Positions 8,141-18,635 are shown, counted from the first letter of the stretch. The stretch is 39,976 nucleotides of DNA from a virus (IMGVR_UViG_3300047550_001445:1-39976), one strand, 5' to 3'. The notes: generated by a model not told the origin, from the letters alone. Program-made: numbers and translations.

Positions 8141-9109
8141 ATGTGCTCACCATCACAACCTACAACGCCTGAAAAGCAGACGATTGAGCAGACCAGTATT
8201 CCAGAATACGCCAAACCGTATGTGGAGAAAATGCTGGGTAAAACTGAGGCGCTTAGTAACGCTCCATATCAGGCATACGGTGGCGAACGAATTGCTGGGT
8301 TTACCCCAATGCAACAACAAGCATTTCAGGGTGCAGCTAATTTAGGGCCAGCAAAACAGTTAGGTACTGCTACACAACTTGCTGGGTATGGCGGACTAGG
8401 GTCGTTAGGTGCAGGTCAGCAGTACGCGCAACAAGCCACCAACCCATACGCCATGCAAGCATACATGTCGCCCTATATAGAAAATGCACTGGCTCCCCAG
8501 ATGCGTGAAGCGGCAAGGCAGTCCGCTATGCTCGGCCAACAGAATCAAGCACAGGCTGTACAGCAGGGTGCTTTTGGTGGCTCACGTTCTGCCATCGTAG
8601 AAGCAGAGCGCCAGCGCAATCTTGCTCAACAGCAAGGCGATATATACAGTAGAGGGATGCAATCGGCTTTCGAACAAGCGCAACGTGCACAACAATTTGG
8701 CGCGGATATAGGACTTCGTGGTTACGGTCAAGCAGGTCAACTGGCAGGTACGTTGGGGCAGTTAGGCCAGACTCAGTTTGGTCAACAGCAGCAAGCACTT
8801 CAAACTCAAGCTCAGATGGGTCAGCAACAACAGGCTCTGGAGCAACAGCGTCTGGCACAACAGTATCAAGATTTTGCAGACCAACGTCAGTATCCGTTTA
8901 AGATGTTGGCGTTTCAATCAGACATGCTGCGCGGACTGCCTTTGTCTCAATCGGCGCAGACAATGTATCAACAAGCGCCTTCTATGGTTTCTCAGCTTAC
9001 TGGCTTGGGTATGGCAGGGTACGGTGCATATAAAATGTTTGGTGGACCACAAGCACAAGCTAAAGAAGGTGGTCTCATGGGTATGGCCTTGGATAGGATG
9101 GAAAGCTAA
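8141..9109 (+). CDS. Gln/Ala-rich virion protein
   Basis: 322 residues with GAGG 7-10 bases upstream of the ATG. The N-terminal motif PEYAKPYVEKMLGKTEAL and YQAYGGERIAGFTPMQQQAF is recurrent in tailed-phage virion proteins next to GNAT genes. Residues about 100-270 are dominated by Gln and Ala (for example QQQALQTQAQMGQQQQ), predicted long helices or coiled coil. The C-terminus carries AKEGGLMGMALDRMES, a short glycine module shared with the neighbouring virion proteins. No catalytic site. A structural or internal ejection role is likely. The gene abuts the next one without any gap. Confidence 0.65.
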   Translation: MCSPSQPTTPEKQTIEQTSIPEYAKPYVEKMLGKTEALSNAPYQAYGGERIAGFTPMQQQAFQGAANLGPAKQLGTATQLAGYGGLGSLGAGQQYAQQATNPYAMQAYMSPYIENALAPQMREAARQSAMLGQQNQAQAVQQGAFGGSRSAIVEAERQRNLAQQQGDIYSRGMQSAFEQAQRAQQFGADIGLRGYGQAGQLAGTLGQLGQTQFGQQQQALQTQAQMGQQQQALEQQRLAQQYQDFADQRQYPFKMLAFQSDMLRGLPLSQSAQTMYQQAPSMVSQLTGLGMAGYGAYKMFGGPQAQAKEGGLMGMALDRMES

Positions 9110-11407
9110 ATGAAACCAATGTCCCTTACTTCTCCAGAGTCTATTGCCCGTGAATATAACGGCAATAAGAAAGCAATCGCTGATGCTGCTCGTATGGGTT
9201 TGATTGATCCCACTGCCGCTGTCATGGCAGGGATGTTTATTGATCGAATGCGTAAAGCCGCAGTGGAAGAACAAAAGACCGACACTACTGTAGCCCAAGA
9301 TGTTTTAGGTCCGCCACCCGCACCACAGGGTATACAACAGCCCATGCCCCAAGCCGCTCCACAAGCGCAACCCCAACAACCTATGCCTGAAATGGCACAG
9401 GGTATTCCTGCTGCACAAATGGCTGCTACTCAGCCTCAAATGGCTCCGGGAGTAGAAGGTCTTCCTACTGGTGAAGTAGGTAACTACGCTGGCGGCGGAA
9501 TTGTTGCGTTTGCTGGTGGTGGGGATATGGATATTACAGATGAAGAAGCTAGGAAACTTGGGTACTCTAGCGCTAAAGAGTATAAAGAGTATAAAAAAAT
9601 TTACGGGGATGCTCCAATAGAAACCGTTGGGGTTCCTGTCGAGGACATGGAAATTACTAGGGTAGCCCCCGAGTTTGGGAGAAGGTCGTCAATAAAAGAA
9701 CTTGACTACGGAAGGTTTAGTCCTGAAGAACGTAATCAGCGTCTTATCGATGAATATATGTTAGATCAGGGGGTAGGGAGAAGCACTCTATATGATCAAC
9801 TTCTCAGACATCGTAATCAACAGGGACTTAGTAACCCAGAGTTTTATACGTCCACACCATTTAATAAACCTAGAGGTACCATTCCTAGAAAAGAAGCTTC
9901 TAAAGGGGAAGAGCGCCCGACTTTGCAAGATATTCGTAACCAGCGCCTTGACCTATCTACACCATTTGATAAGCCCCGAGGTGTTACTACTAGGGAAGAT
10001 GCTGCCAGAATGGAAGCAAAACAAGCCGTACAAGATGCGCTTGGTTTGCGGTCGTTAACAAGAGGTGACCTACATGCACCTCTTAGACAAGATTTGTCTA
10101 CACCATTTAATAGGACGGTGCCTGAACTTTCGGTAAAGGAACGCCCAATTAGATCTGATCTTCCTCCCTCGGTCGCAGCTAATGCGACTAGATCTCTTAC
10201 TCCCTCGGCTGAATCCGGTTCTAAGCCAAAACTGGATGCTTATAAACTGGAGATGCCTGATCCTGCGGCTAACTTGGCTTTGGCACAGAAACAAGCTAAA
10301 GACCTAGTAAAAGTTCCAACAGAAGAAAGCCAAGCCGATGCTATTGCAGCGACTAAAAACTTGTATAGGGAAATGGGTGTAGACCCCGATATATACAAAC
10401 GCCATATGGCAAAACTTGAAGAAGAGCGTACAAGTCTAAAAAAGGATAAAGAAGAAGCTAAATGGACTCGCCTTATTGAGGCAGGTCTTGGTGTTATGGC
10501 AGGTAAATCTCAATTCGCGGCTGTCAATATTGGCGAGGGTGCAAGCCCAGCATTGAAAGGGTTTGCTCAAGATATTAAAGACGTTAAAAAAGCTGAACGT
10601 GACCTTACTCGCGCACAGATGGCGTTGGAGACTACCGAGAATCAGTTCAAGGTCGATCAATCCAAGTCGGTGCAAAGCCGCATGGAGAAGAACCAAGAAC
10701 GTGTGGATAAAGCACAAAATACTCTTGCTACCACTACAGCTACACTTGCAAATTCATTAAACGCTCTGTCCGGCACCAAATATGAAGCCCAGCTTCGTGA
10801 TCTAACTTCTCGTGCAGTTGCCGAAAAACAGTTTGAAGGTACTAAATATTCTTCGGACCAACAGCTTCTAGGCACTAAGTATCACGCAGATAAATCTTAC
10901 CTAGGCGCATTAGCCCATGCAGGAGCGACGCAATATTCTGCTGATAGAGATACTCGCTCTATTGAGCGGATTATGAAAGAGAAAAACGTGGACTACACCA
11001 CGGCTCTAGGTATATTTTATGATCAACGCCAACGAGATCCTGATCGATATAACTCGTTACGCACCGCTTTGAATAAAGCCGATGCGGATTTCCAAAACAC
11101 TCCGTTTGCAATGAAAAAGAGTGCGGAACGCTCTAAACTTGATCCTGTAAAAGATAAAGCAAAAATTGAAGCAATAAATGCCGATTTGGCCAGAGAACGA
11201 GAAAAATTCCGTAATGAGCGTGGTATTACTCCAGAGTCTATACGTTATCTTCAACAGGAAGATACAAGATTATCTGGTCAGTTTGGTGGGGGCGCAGGGC
11301 AACCCGGTGGTGTAGGTGGATTTGTAGTTAATACTCCTCAAGGGCCAGTTAGTTTTACAACCAAGGAACAAGCTGACGCGTTTAAAAGACAATATAACCT
11401 ACCTTAA
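9110..11407 (+). CDS. Virion protein with Pro/Gln-rich N-terminus, repeats and coiled coil
   Basis: 765 residues. The N-terminal 60 residues are helical (SPESIAREYNGNKKAIADAA), then comes a Pro/Gln/Met linker and the glycine module NYAGGGIVAFAGGGDMD at about 123-140. A STPFxKPRG motif occurs three times (encoded near 9850, 9957 and 10100). Residues about 420-570 are strongly charged helix with probable coiled coil (EEERTSLKKDKEEAKW, KKAERDLTRAQMALETTE). A GTKY(S/H)(S/A)D repeat follows at about 578-600. The C-terminus ends in a GGGAGQPGG tail and TTKEQADAFKRQYN. No enzyme motif is seen. Position just before the giant protein suggests an internal or ejection protein. Confidence 0.65.
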   Translation: MKPMSLTSPESIAREYNGNKKAIADAARMGLIDPTAAVMAGMFIDRMRKAAVEEQKTDTTVAQDVLGPPPAPQGIQQPMPQAAPQAQPQQPMPEMAQGIPAAQMAATQPQMAPGVEGLPTGEVGNYAGGGIVAFAGGGDMDITDEEARKLGYSSAKEYKEYKKIYGDAPIETVGVPVEDMEITRVAPEFGRRSSIKELDYGRFSPEERNQRLIDEYMLDQGVGRSTLYDQLLRHRNQQGLSNPEFYTSTPFNKPRGTIPRKEASKGEERPTLQDIRNQRLDLSTPFDKPRGVTTREDAARMEAKQAVQDALGLRSLTRGDLHAPLRQDLSTPFNRTVPELSVKERPIRSDLPPSVAANATRSLTPSAESGSKPKLDAYKLEMPDPAANLALAQKQAKDLVKVPTEESQADAIAATKNLYREMGVDPDIYKRHMAKLEEERTSLKKDKEEAKWTRLIEAGLGVMAGKSQFAAVNIGEGASPALKGFAQDIKDVKKAERDLTRAQMALETTENQFKVDQSKSVQSRMEKNQERVDKAQNTLATTTATLANSLNALSGTKYEAQLRDLTSRAVAEKQFEGTKYSSDQQLLGTKYHADKSYLGALAHAGATQYSADRDTRSIERIMKEKNVDYTTALGIFYDQRQRDPDRYNSLRTALNKADADFQNTPFAMKKSAERSKLDPVKDKAKIEAINADLAREREKFRNERGITPESIRYLQQEDTRLSGQFGGGAGQPGGVGGFVVNTPQGPVSFTTKEQADAFKRQYNLP

Positions 11408-11410
11408 ATT

Positions 11411-14400
11411 ATGAACTACCTTGAAGAAGCTAAAAAATTTGGTGGAACTCCTGTAGCCAGCGACACCAAGATAAACTTCTTGGAGGAAGCTAAAAAGATG
11501 GGGGGCACTCCCGTGCCCGCCTCTCAGATAAATTATTTAGACGCCGCCAAACAGTTTGGCGGTATGCCAGTTCAAGCTGCGCCAACTACAGACACAGTAA
11601 CGAACCCGTTTGCTGTTGAAGGTCCGCCTACGCAAGCTCCAGTACTGGATAAAAGTTTTTCCCCGATAGAAGAAGTAACAAAGGGTGTAAAGTCCGGAGT
11701 CTCTTCGGTCAAAAGTATCCCAACAGCTACAGGCGCTTTTGCCGATGTAGGCGCGGCGCTTACTAATATAAACATCTCCAGCCTATACGACAAGATAGAC
11801 AAGGGCGAGATTACTGACCCAAAACAAATTCAGGCTGGATCAGATTTTGAGGCTTCTCGTGCGCGGATGTATCTCAATTCAAAACCAGAGATGCGCAAAA
11901 TGTTGCGGGATAAAGCTACGCAAGAAATAGCGACTAGGAAAGAAGACGTACAAAAAGCAGTAAACATATTACAACAATACCAAAAAGAAAATTTGGTAAA
12001 CAAAGGTCGCACAGAAAATCTTACCGACATAGAAGGTATAACTGATTTTACAAATTGGGCGTCGTATAACCTTGGCTCTGCCGGGGTGCAACTTGTACCC
12101 ATTATTGCAGCGGCAGCTACTACCGGTGGTTTAGGTGTATTTGCTACGGGTACTACGATGGAGTTATCTGGTTCAGTGCAAAACCGCCTGAACTACATTC
12201 TCGATAAAACAAAAGATGTCAAAGACCCCCAAGCCCGTGCCAATGCTATATTTGATTATGTAGCAAAGACTGGAGATGTAACATTAACTTCGGCGCTTGC
12301 ATCTGGTGTCGTTGACGTAGTGTTAGGGCCAGCAGCAGATATTATTAAGCGCCCCGCAGCGCAACTAATAAAAGATCAAGCACGTAAAGAAATTATCAAA
12401 GAAATTCCAAAAGCTGTAGTTAGGCAAGGCGGCGAAGAATTTCTGGCTGGTGGTATTCAAGAGACCATTCAGATTGCTGCCGAACGCGTTTTGGGAGAGC
12501 AGACCGGGGATTTCTTTACCAAAGAAAATATCAAACGAATTGTTGATGCAGCCGCTGCGGAAGCCGTAGGTGGTGCGGCTTATGGGGGTGGGGCCAAAGC
12601 TGTACAAGCTGCACTTGCTAAACCTGATGTGTCTACTACAGATACCAGAGAAGGTGCGGCTATCCGTAGGCTGGATGCGCTTGCAGAGCAGGAAGAGGCG
12701 GATAGAACCGCTGCTGAAACTAGAGAAACTAGGCCCGTTGCACGTACTTTAGAGAACCTGACAGAACGAGAAGTAAACGCCATCCAACGTCGGTTGTTTG
12801 CCGAACTTGGTAGACCAGCAGAAGAATCGGAACTTCTGGAGGCATTCAATGAATATGTGGATGAACAGAATGCAAGTCTGGGAATTGAGTCCGGAACTAG
12901 TGTCGCTGGCGTTTCTGATACTGGTGCAGAACAACCAGCCGGAGCCGCCGGGGTTTCCGATACCGGAGCCGCTGCAACACCTGACGCCGGAGGACTGGGG
13001 GTATCTGGAGTTTCTACTGATCAGCTTGAAGGTAGAACAGAAGAACAGCAGCGTGCATTAGACGAAGCTCAAAGTACGTACGATCAGTCTTACGGTGAGG
13101 CCCAAATTGCGTGGGAAGAATACCAAGCTGCTAAAGCTAGATACGAAGCTCTTACTGAAAATACTCCAGAAGACGAGCAGGCAGAGATATATAACGAGTT
13201 TAGACAAGCTCAAAATAGGTATTCCACGGTAGTGGAAGCGTCGCAAACAGCGTTTGATAACTTAATGAATGTGTATGACAGCTTCAAATCCCCCGAACAG
13301 ATAGCTGCCGAGTCCACTGAAGGTATCCCATCCCAAGAAGATGTAGAAGCAGCACAGCCGAAGTCGGAAGAAGTTATTGAAGAAACTCCTGCTACGGATG
13401 CAGAAGCTATTGCTACCAAATACGCGGACGAGTTGTTCGAGGCTAATCCTGACTACGATGTAGAAGAGTATGACGCTGCCGAAACTAGACTATTTAACGA
13501 CCTCAAGGAACAAGGACTAACCGACCAAACCGCAAGAGATACTGCGTCTAAAGTTTTTAGTGACAGGCTAAGTCAGTTGGATGAAAGTCGAGAAGGTGGT
13601 GGGGCATTTAGAAGTCTGTCTTCTACCCCTTCCACGTATATATCTCCTGTTGTTGGCTCAGTGCCCACTAATAAGTTTGGTATTAATCGGCTTAACAAAC
13701 TGTACAGCGACGGAAAAATATCAGCGCAGGAATACGCTGATGGGATGATCAAACTTTACGAAGAGCTTGAAGATAAAGCCACCACAAAGTCCATGTCGCG
13801 GGGACTCAAGAAAGAACGTGGGTTTGGCACCGTTATAAAAGCGTTGGAAGATGCCGTCAAAAAAGGACGGATAAGTAAAGAAACCGCTGAATTTGCTAAG
13901 TGGTTGTTGCTACAGAATCCAGCTATCGCTGCGGATTTGGCAATCTCCATCAAAATGCCGCAGACTGTGCGTGCGCAAGAACAAAACGCCGGTGTTGCTG
14001 GGTTCTACAACGACATGGCTCGCTTGGTGCGGATTATTACTCGCAAGGGCGAAGGCGGTAAGTACCTTTCTACTCCTTTTGATGTCGCTGTGCATGAGAT
14101 ATTGCACCACATGGAGCGTATGCTCCCTACTGAGCTACGTGCCTTAATCCGCGAAGAATGGAAAGTGCGGCTACAAAAGGCGATGGATAAAGCAGTCAAG
14201 GAAAACAACTTAGAAGTTATAAAGTACCTTACGCTAGTAGTTAATGGTAATGCTGCTCAATCTTCCGGCGTTATGCAAGAAGCCGAGAACATGATCAAAG
14301 AAGGTAAAGTACCTCATAGTTATTATGGTCTCATAAATACTTCTGAGTTTTGGGCGGTCAACGGCTCCAATATTTTGGCTGGTAGATACGGGGCGGAAAC

Positions 14401-17400
14401 CAGACTTCAAAAGCTACGTCAGTACGTCAAAGAGTTTATTGAGAAGATTAAAAGTATCTTTGGCCTTGATACAGACGACCCCATTATTAAGGGACTTAAT
14501 GCTGTACTAAAAGGTGATGGCACGTTCTTACAGAAGCGAATGCTCGCTGAGAGTCGTGGTGGGCCGTTCTCCCCAAGTTTAGACACTACCAAACAAGAAG
14601 AAAAACTTGAGGAGCAATTCGCCCGTGCTGGAGACTTGCGCCCTGACGTAGTAGAAGCTATCCGCAACAACGATCTGAACGGTGCCTTGAATATTCTTGC
14701 CAACCGTCTAGGCGGGTTCTATGGTGAGCTTGCTGCTAAGTTGGCCTCGCTTAACTTGCAGACTTCTATCGCTTTTGATAATGAAGTTAACCTAGCACAA
14801 CGAGCCATAGAGCAAACAGTTGGGCCACAGCTTCAAAGAATTGCATCGTATATACGAATAGCCGACCCTGATCTTTATAAGCGTCGTTTTGAAGGATTTG
14901 ATAAGCCTGAAAACTTAGTAAATACTTCCATAGGTATAACCGTACTGCGAACACAAAATAAGCATCCTGTTATAGCTTCAGAAATAAACGATGTTTCTAA
15001 AGCATATACCAAATATGTATCTACGCTAAGGGCTGCCGGTGCGTATTACAATATGTTTGATACCATTACCCTGAACACCAAATATATGGAGGGTATGGGC
15101 AATCGCGTGTTTTTACATGAAGTTGTACACGCAGCCACTGTATCTTTACTCGGCGCAAATCCATCTCAACTTACAAAAGAACAACTAGAAGCCCGCGAAG
15201 AACTTATTAAAGCGTATAAATTTGCGCAAGATAACATTAAAGTTGGCGAATATGGACTTACTAACAAGTACGAGTTCGTTGCCGAACTGTTTACTAACGA
15301 TAAATTCCGTAAGCTGCTAAGGGCTATCCCTTACCCGCCAGCAAGAACAAATATTCTGTCGCGTTTCTTCAACGCAATCTTGCGCCTCGTCGGTGCCGAC
15401 AACCTTGCCAGCCGTGCAATGATCGAAGCCGAGAAACTTTTCACTCCCGCTCGGTACCAAGAAACTAAACCGATGGGGCCACTATTTGCTCAAGGTAAAA
15501 AGAGGAGGGTTCGTGGGCCTATATCTACCCCAGATACATACCGCACCGCAAATGAAAATCGGAACACGCTTCTTGGCGTAATTAAAGACGCAACTAACGG
15601 ACAGATGCCTTGGAGTGACGCACGTAAGATTCTTTTGCCTGCGGTCTGGGAAGCTGCAAATGTTAACACGAGAAAGACGCTACTCTACGTAGCCAACCTT
15701 ACTCAATTAGAAGATTTGACTCGGACTAAGTTCTCTCAGCTAACTGGTGCGCTGAAGATTATCCGCGACATGGTTGCGTATCGTGCTAAGAAACTAAACG
15801 CTGCATCAGATATTACTCGGCGGTGGGTCAAGGCACAATCTAAGAATTACAACCAGTCCCAGCTTATGGGGCGTATTATGCTTGAGGCTACGATTCGGGG
15901 TATTGACCCAGATACGGCTCAACCCGGCTCGCTTAACAAAGCCATGATGGATGCTTGGAATGCCTTAGACCCAGAGTTCAAACAAATATACAGGGATGTA
16001 CGTAACTTCTATACCAACTCTGTTAACGAGATGATTCGGGAGATGAAGCTACGTGCAAACCAAATTACTGACTCCGCCCAACGCGCTGAGATGCTGCGTA
16101 AGATAGACGCTCAATTCGGCCCAGACAAGTTGATCAAGCCTTACTTCCCAATGCGCCGGTTCGGCCAATATTGGTTCCAAGTAGGTACTGGTAACTTCAA
16201 AGAGTTCTACGAATTTGAAAGCCCGGTGGCGCGAGAAATCGCCATGCGTAAGCGCATTCGAGAATTGTCTAAAGGTAATAAACAGCAGCAAGCTTTGGTA
16301 GAGACTGTGCGAAAAGGTAACGGTATTTCGGAGTTGTACAACCAGAACCGTGGAACTACGCAAGTACTGAACGACGTTAATGAGTTAGTGCAAAACATTA
16401 CCGCTACCGACGTTGCTGATTTGAAGACCCAGTTGGAAGACAGCCTGAACCAGCTTGTCTATTTGTTGCTGCCCCAGCAGAGTATGCGGAAGATGTTCAT
16501 CAACCGTAAGGCTATTCAGGGTGCCAGCGCGGATATGCTGCGGGTTTTTGCTACCAGCGCAGTACATAGCGCATACCAGCAATCTCGGTTTAAGTTTGCA
16601 GAAAGTTTCCTAACGAACCTAAACAATGCTCGCTCTGAAATCGATGGTGCGGAGAAGACTGGTGCCCTTGATCGTGACCAAGCTGCGGTCTACAGAGACT
16701 TTATTGCTGAAGTAGAGAACCGTGTCCCAACTATTATGAGTAATGAGGACACTAGCTTTGTTGCGCAGGTGGCAAGTAAAGCATCAGAGTTGACGTTCTA
16801 CTACATGTTGTCGGCTCCGTTCACAGCGATGCTAAATACTATCGGTGCGGCGCAGATTGGTATGCCTTATTTGGGTGGTTCGTACGGCTACACAAAAGCA
16901 AATGCTGTGTTGCTAAAGAACATGGCTAGGTACACTGCTACTACCCCGACTCGAACGTTTGCGCCTCTTATAAAAGGACAGGTTATGCAGGTCAGCTTCC
17001 CCTCTATTGTAGAGGGTGGAAAGCTTGATCCGTTAATGCAGCGTGCTGCCGACCGGTTTGTGGATGATGGTCAGATCGATATCTCCATGACAAACGACAT
17101 CATGGATCTGGGTGGCCGTCCTTCAGAACTATATACAGGAACCAGTGCAACCATTAAGAAGGCTATGTCTGGTCTTTTCCACCAGTCTGAACGACTAAAC
17201 CGTGAAGTATTTTTGCTATCTACGTTTGAGCTTGCATACGAAAAATACCTAAAGGACTTCCAACGTCAGCCGGGTATGGAAGGTTTGAAAGGGGTATACC
17301 TACGGGATGCGCAAGGTAACAAGATAAAGAACACCCCGGACCAAGCGTTTGAACTTGCTATCGAAGAAGCTACACGTACAGTAGCCCTTACTCTTGGTGA

Positions 17401-18601
17401 CTACTCTCGGCAGATGAAGGGTCGCGTGTTTTCGAACCCAGTAATGAACGTGCTGTTGAAGTTCAAGCAATACCCGATCATGGCTATGTATGCAGTGTGG
17501 CGCAACTTCCACCTAGGTATGGTTGCCCCATTCCAGAAAGCTGAACTCGATCAGTATCGTTCTATGTTGGAGAAGGAGCTTTCCAATGCTCCGGATAAAG
17601 ATGTAATTATTGAACAGCGAATGCAGGAAGTAGAAGACCAGCGTAAGGCTATGCACAAAGAAGGTCGTCGTCGCCTCGCCGGTATATTGGGTATGAGTAC
17701 TCTCTTGGGTGGTGTAGCTGCTACGCCTTTCTTCTCCCTCGTTATCGGCACTCTAGTTAAGATGTTTGGTAACGACGACGATGATGAGTTCTTTGACTGG
17801 GAAAACTGGTTCTACAACTACATGGAGACAGAGTTTGGCGGGTACGCTGCCGGTATACTGACTGCTATGGGGATGGAAGAAGATAAAGCGGAGAAAGCAG
17901 GGCGGGCAATTGGAGAAGTTACCGCTCGCGGCGCACCAACCTTAATAGGTGCAGGACTGTCAGAACGAGTCAGCCTTGACCCCAAAGCTTTGCTCTGGAG
18001 GGATGGTCGATACTCCCCAGACATGCGTGAGAACTTGATTGAGACCATGATTGCCAACGCTGGTCCCGTCGTTGGACTAGGGCTTAACTTTGCGGATGTA
18101 GCCCAGCTAGTCAAAGAAGGTCAATATCAACGAGCAGCCGAGAAGGCGCTTCCAGCCATCATAGCCAAGCCTATATCTGCTGCCCGTATGAGCGAAGAAG
18201 GTGCCAGAACCAAAGGCGGCGATGTGTTGTTGAACGACCTTACCGCGACTGAACTTGCTATGCAAGCAATAGGATTGCAGCCTGATCGTCTTGCCCAAAA
18301 GCAGAAAGCTGCCATCTCCATGAAGCAGAAAGAGCAGAAGATCAAGGATGAACGCTCGGCAATTATGAACCGGCTGTGGCTTGAGCGTGACGACCCAGAG
18401 GGTTTCTCAGACGCGCTTGACCGGGCTATTGATTTTAGCGAAAAGCACCCGGCCTTGGCGATTACTGGTGAGAAAATCAACAAGTCGTTCCAGAAACGGG
18501 CTAGGCGTGCTGCGGAAGTTGAAGTCTTCGGTGCGGATATCGATAAGAAACTCCGTCCAGAGATTATGGACATGGGTGAATTTGCCGAAGATGAGGAGTA
18601 A
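11411..18601 (+). CDS. Giant multidomain virion/ejection protein with two zincin motifs (large polyvalent-type)
   Basis: 2396 residues. The N-terminus holds three ~18-residue repeats of N(Y/F)LEEAKKxGGTPV (11411-11575). Hydrophobic segments follow at about 220-250 and 295-320. Residues about 500-620 contain Gly-Ala-Asp linkers and a coiled coil. Two HExxH zinc-metallopeptidase motifs are visible: HEILH at 895-899 (VAVHEILHHMERM) and HEVVH at 1236-1240 (FLHEVVHAATVS). Helical regions follow, then a conserved block around 2010-2035 (VLLKFKQYPIMAMYAVWRNF) resembling a domain of large polyvalent phage proteins. A hydrophobic segment at about 2087-2120 precedes an acidic tail. Such proteins are packaged and ejected with the DNA; protease activity is inferred from motifs only. 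Confidence 0.75.
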   Translation: MNYLEEAKKFGGTPVASDTKINFLEEAKKMGGTPVPASQINYLDAAKQFGGMPVQAAPTTDTVTNPFAVEGPPTQAPVLDKSFSPIEEVTKGVKSGVSSVKSIPTATGAFADVGAALTNINISSLYDKIDKGEITDPKQIQAGSDFEASRARMYLNSKPEMRKMLRDKATQEIATRKEDVQKAVNILQQYQKENLVNKGRTENLTDIEGITDFTNWASYNLGSAGVQLVPIIAAAATTGGLGVFATGTTMELSGSVQNRLNYILDKTKDVKDPQARANAIFDYVAKTGDVTLTSALASGVVDVVLGPAADIIKRPAAQLIKDQARKEIIKEIPKAVVRQGGEEFLAGGIQETIQIAAERVLGEQTGDFFTKENIKRIVDAAAAEAVGGAAYGGGAKAVQAALAKPDVSTTDTREGAAIRRLDALAEQEEADRTAAETRETRPVARTLENLTEREVNAIQRRLFAELGRPAEESELLEAFNEYVDEQNASLGIESGTSVAGVSDTGAEQPAGAAGVSDTGAAATPDAGGLGVSGVSTDQLEGRTEEQQRALDEAQSTYDQSYGEAQIAWEEYQAAKARYEALTENTPEDEQAEIYNEFRQAQNRYSTVVEASQTAFDNLMNVYDSFKSPEQIAAESTEGIPSQEDVEAAQPKSEEVIEETPATDAEAIATKYADELFEANPDYDVEEYDAAETRLFNDLKEQGLTDQTARDTASKVFSDRLSQLDESREGGGAFRSLSSTPSTYISPVVGSVPTNKFGINRLNKLYSDGKISAQEYADGMIKLYEELEDKATTKSMSRGLKKERGFGTVIKALEDAVKKGRISKETAEFAKWLLLQNPAIAADLAISIKMPQTVRAQEQNAGVAGFYNDMARLVRIITRKGEGGKYLSTPFDVAVHEILHHMERMLPTELRALIREEWKVRLQKAMDKAVKENNLEVIKYLTLVVNGNAAQSSGVMQEAENMIKEGKVPHSYYGLINTSEFWAVNGSNILAGRYGAETRLQKLRQYVKEFIEKIKSIFGLDTDDPIIKGLNAVLKGDGTFLQKRMLAESRGGPFSPSLDTTKQEEKLEEQFARAGDLRPDVVEAIRNNDLNGALNILANRLGGFYGELAAKLASLNLQTSIAFDNEVNLAQRAIEQTVGPQLQRIASYIRIADPDLYKRRFEGFDKPENLVNTSIGITVLRTQNKHPVIASEINDVSKAYTKYVSTLRAAGAYYNMFDTITLNTKYMEGMGNRVFLHEVVHAATVSLLGANPSQLTKEQLEAREELIKAYKFAQDNIKVGEYGLTNKYEFVAELFTNDKFRKLLRAIPYPPARTNILSRFFNAILRLVGADNLASRAMIEAEKLFTPARYQETKPMGPLFAQGKKRRVRGPISTPDTYRTANENRNTLLGVIKDATNGQMPWSDARKILLPAVWEAANVNTRKTLLYVANLTQLEDLTRTKFSQLTGALKIIRDMVAYRAKKLNAASDITRRWVKAQSKNYNQSQLMGRIMLEATIRGIDPDTAQPGSLNKAMMDAWNALDPEFKQIYRDVRNFYTNSVNEMIREMKLRANQITDSAQRAEMLRKIDAQFGPDKLIKPYFPMRRFGQYWFQVGTGNFKEFYEFESPVAREIAMRKRIRELSKGNKQQQALVETVRKGNGISELYNQNRGTTQVLNDVNELVQNITATDVADLKTQLEDSLNQLVYLLLPQQSMRKMFINRKAIQGASADMLRVFATSAVHSAYQQSRFKFAESFLTNLNNARSEIDGAEKTGALDRDQAAVYRDFIAEVENRVPTIMSNEDTSFVAQVASKASELTFYYMLSAPFTAMLNTIGAAQIGMPYLGGSYGYTKANAVLLKNMARYTATTPTRTFAPLIKGQVMQVSFPSIVEGGKLDPLMQRAADRFVDDGQIDISMTNDIMDLGGRPSELYTGTSATIKKAMSGLFHQSERLNREVFLLSTFELAYEKYLKDFQRQPGMEGLKGVYLRDAQGNKIKNTPDQAFELAIEEATRTVALTLGDYSRQMKGRVFSNPVMNVLLKFKQYPIMAMYAVWRNFHLGMVAPFQKAELDQYRSMLEKELSNAPDKDVIIEQRMQEVEDQRKAMHKEGRRRLAGILGMSTLLGGVAATPFFSLVIGTLVKMFGNDDDDEFFDWENWFYNYMETEFGGYAAGILTAMGMEEDKAEKAGRAIGEVTARGAPTLIGAGLSERVSLDPKALLWRDGRYSPDMRENLIETMIANAGPVVGLGLNFADVAQLVKEGQYQRAAEKALPAIIAKPISAARMSEEGARTKGGDVLLNDLTATELAMQAIGLQPDRLAQKQKAAISMKQKEQKIKDERSAIMNRLWLERDDPEGFSDALDRAIDFSEKHPALAITGEKINKSFQKRARRAAEVEVFGADIDKKLRPEIMDMGEFAEDEE

Positions 18602-18635
18602 AAAGACCCCCGGCCAAAGAGGGGGTGCCGGGGGT
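18600..18635 (-). terminator. Intrinsic terminator for leftward transcripts
   Basis: A perfect 9-bp stem pairs ACCCCCGGC (18606-18614) with GCCGGGGGT (18627-18635) around a 12-base loop. Read on the - strand the stem is followed by C then five T (18604-18600), the usual intrinsic terminator form. On the + strand the stem is followed by AAAAAC, so it should be less effective for the late transcript arriving from the left. It lies 50 bases beyond the last leftward gene. Confidence 0.8.
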
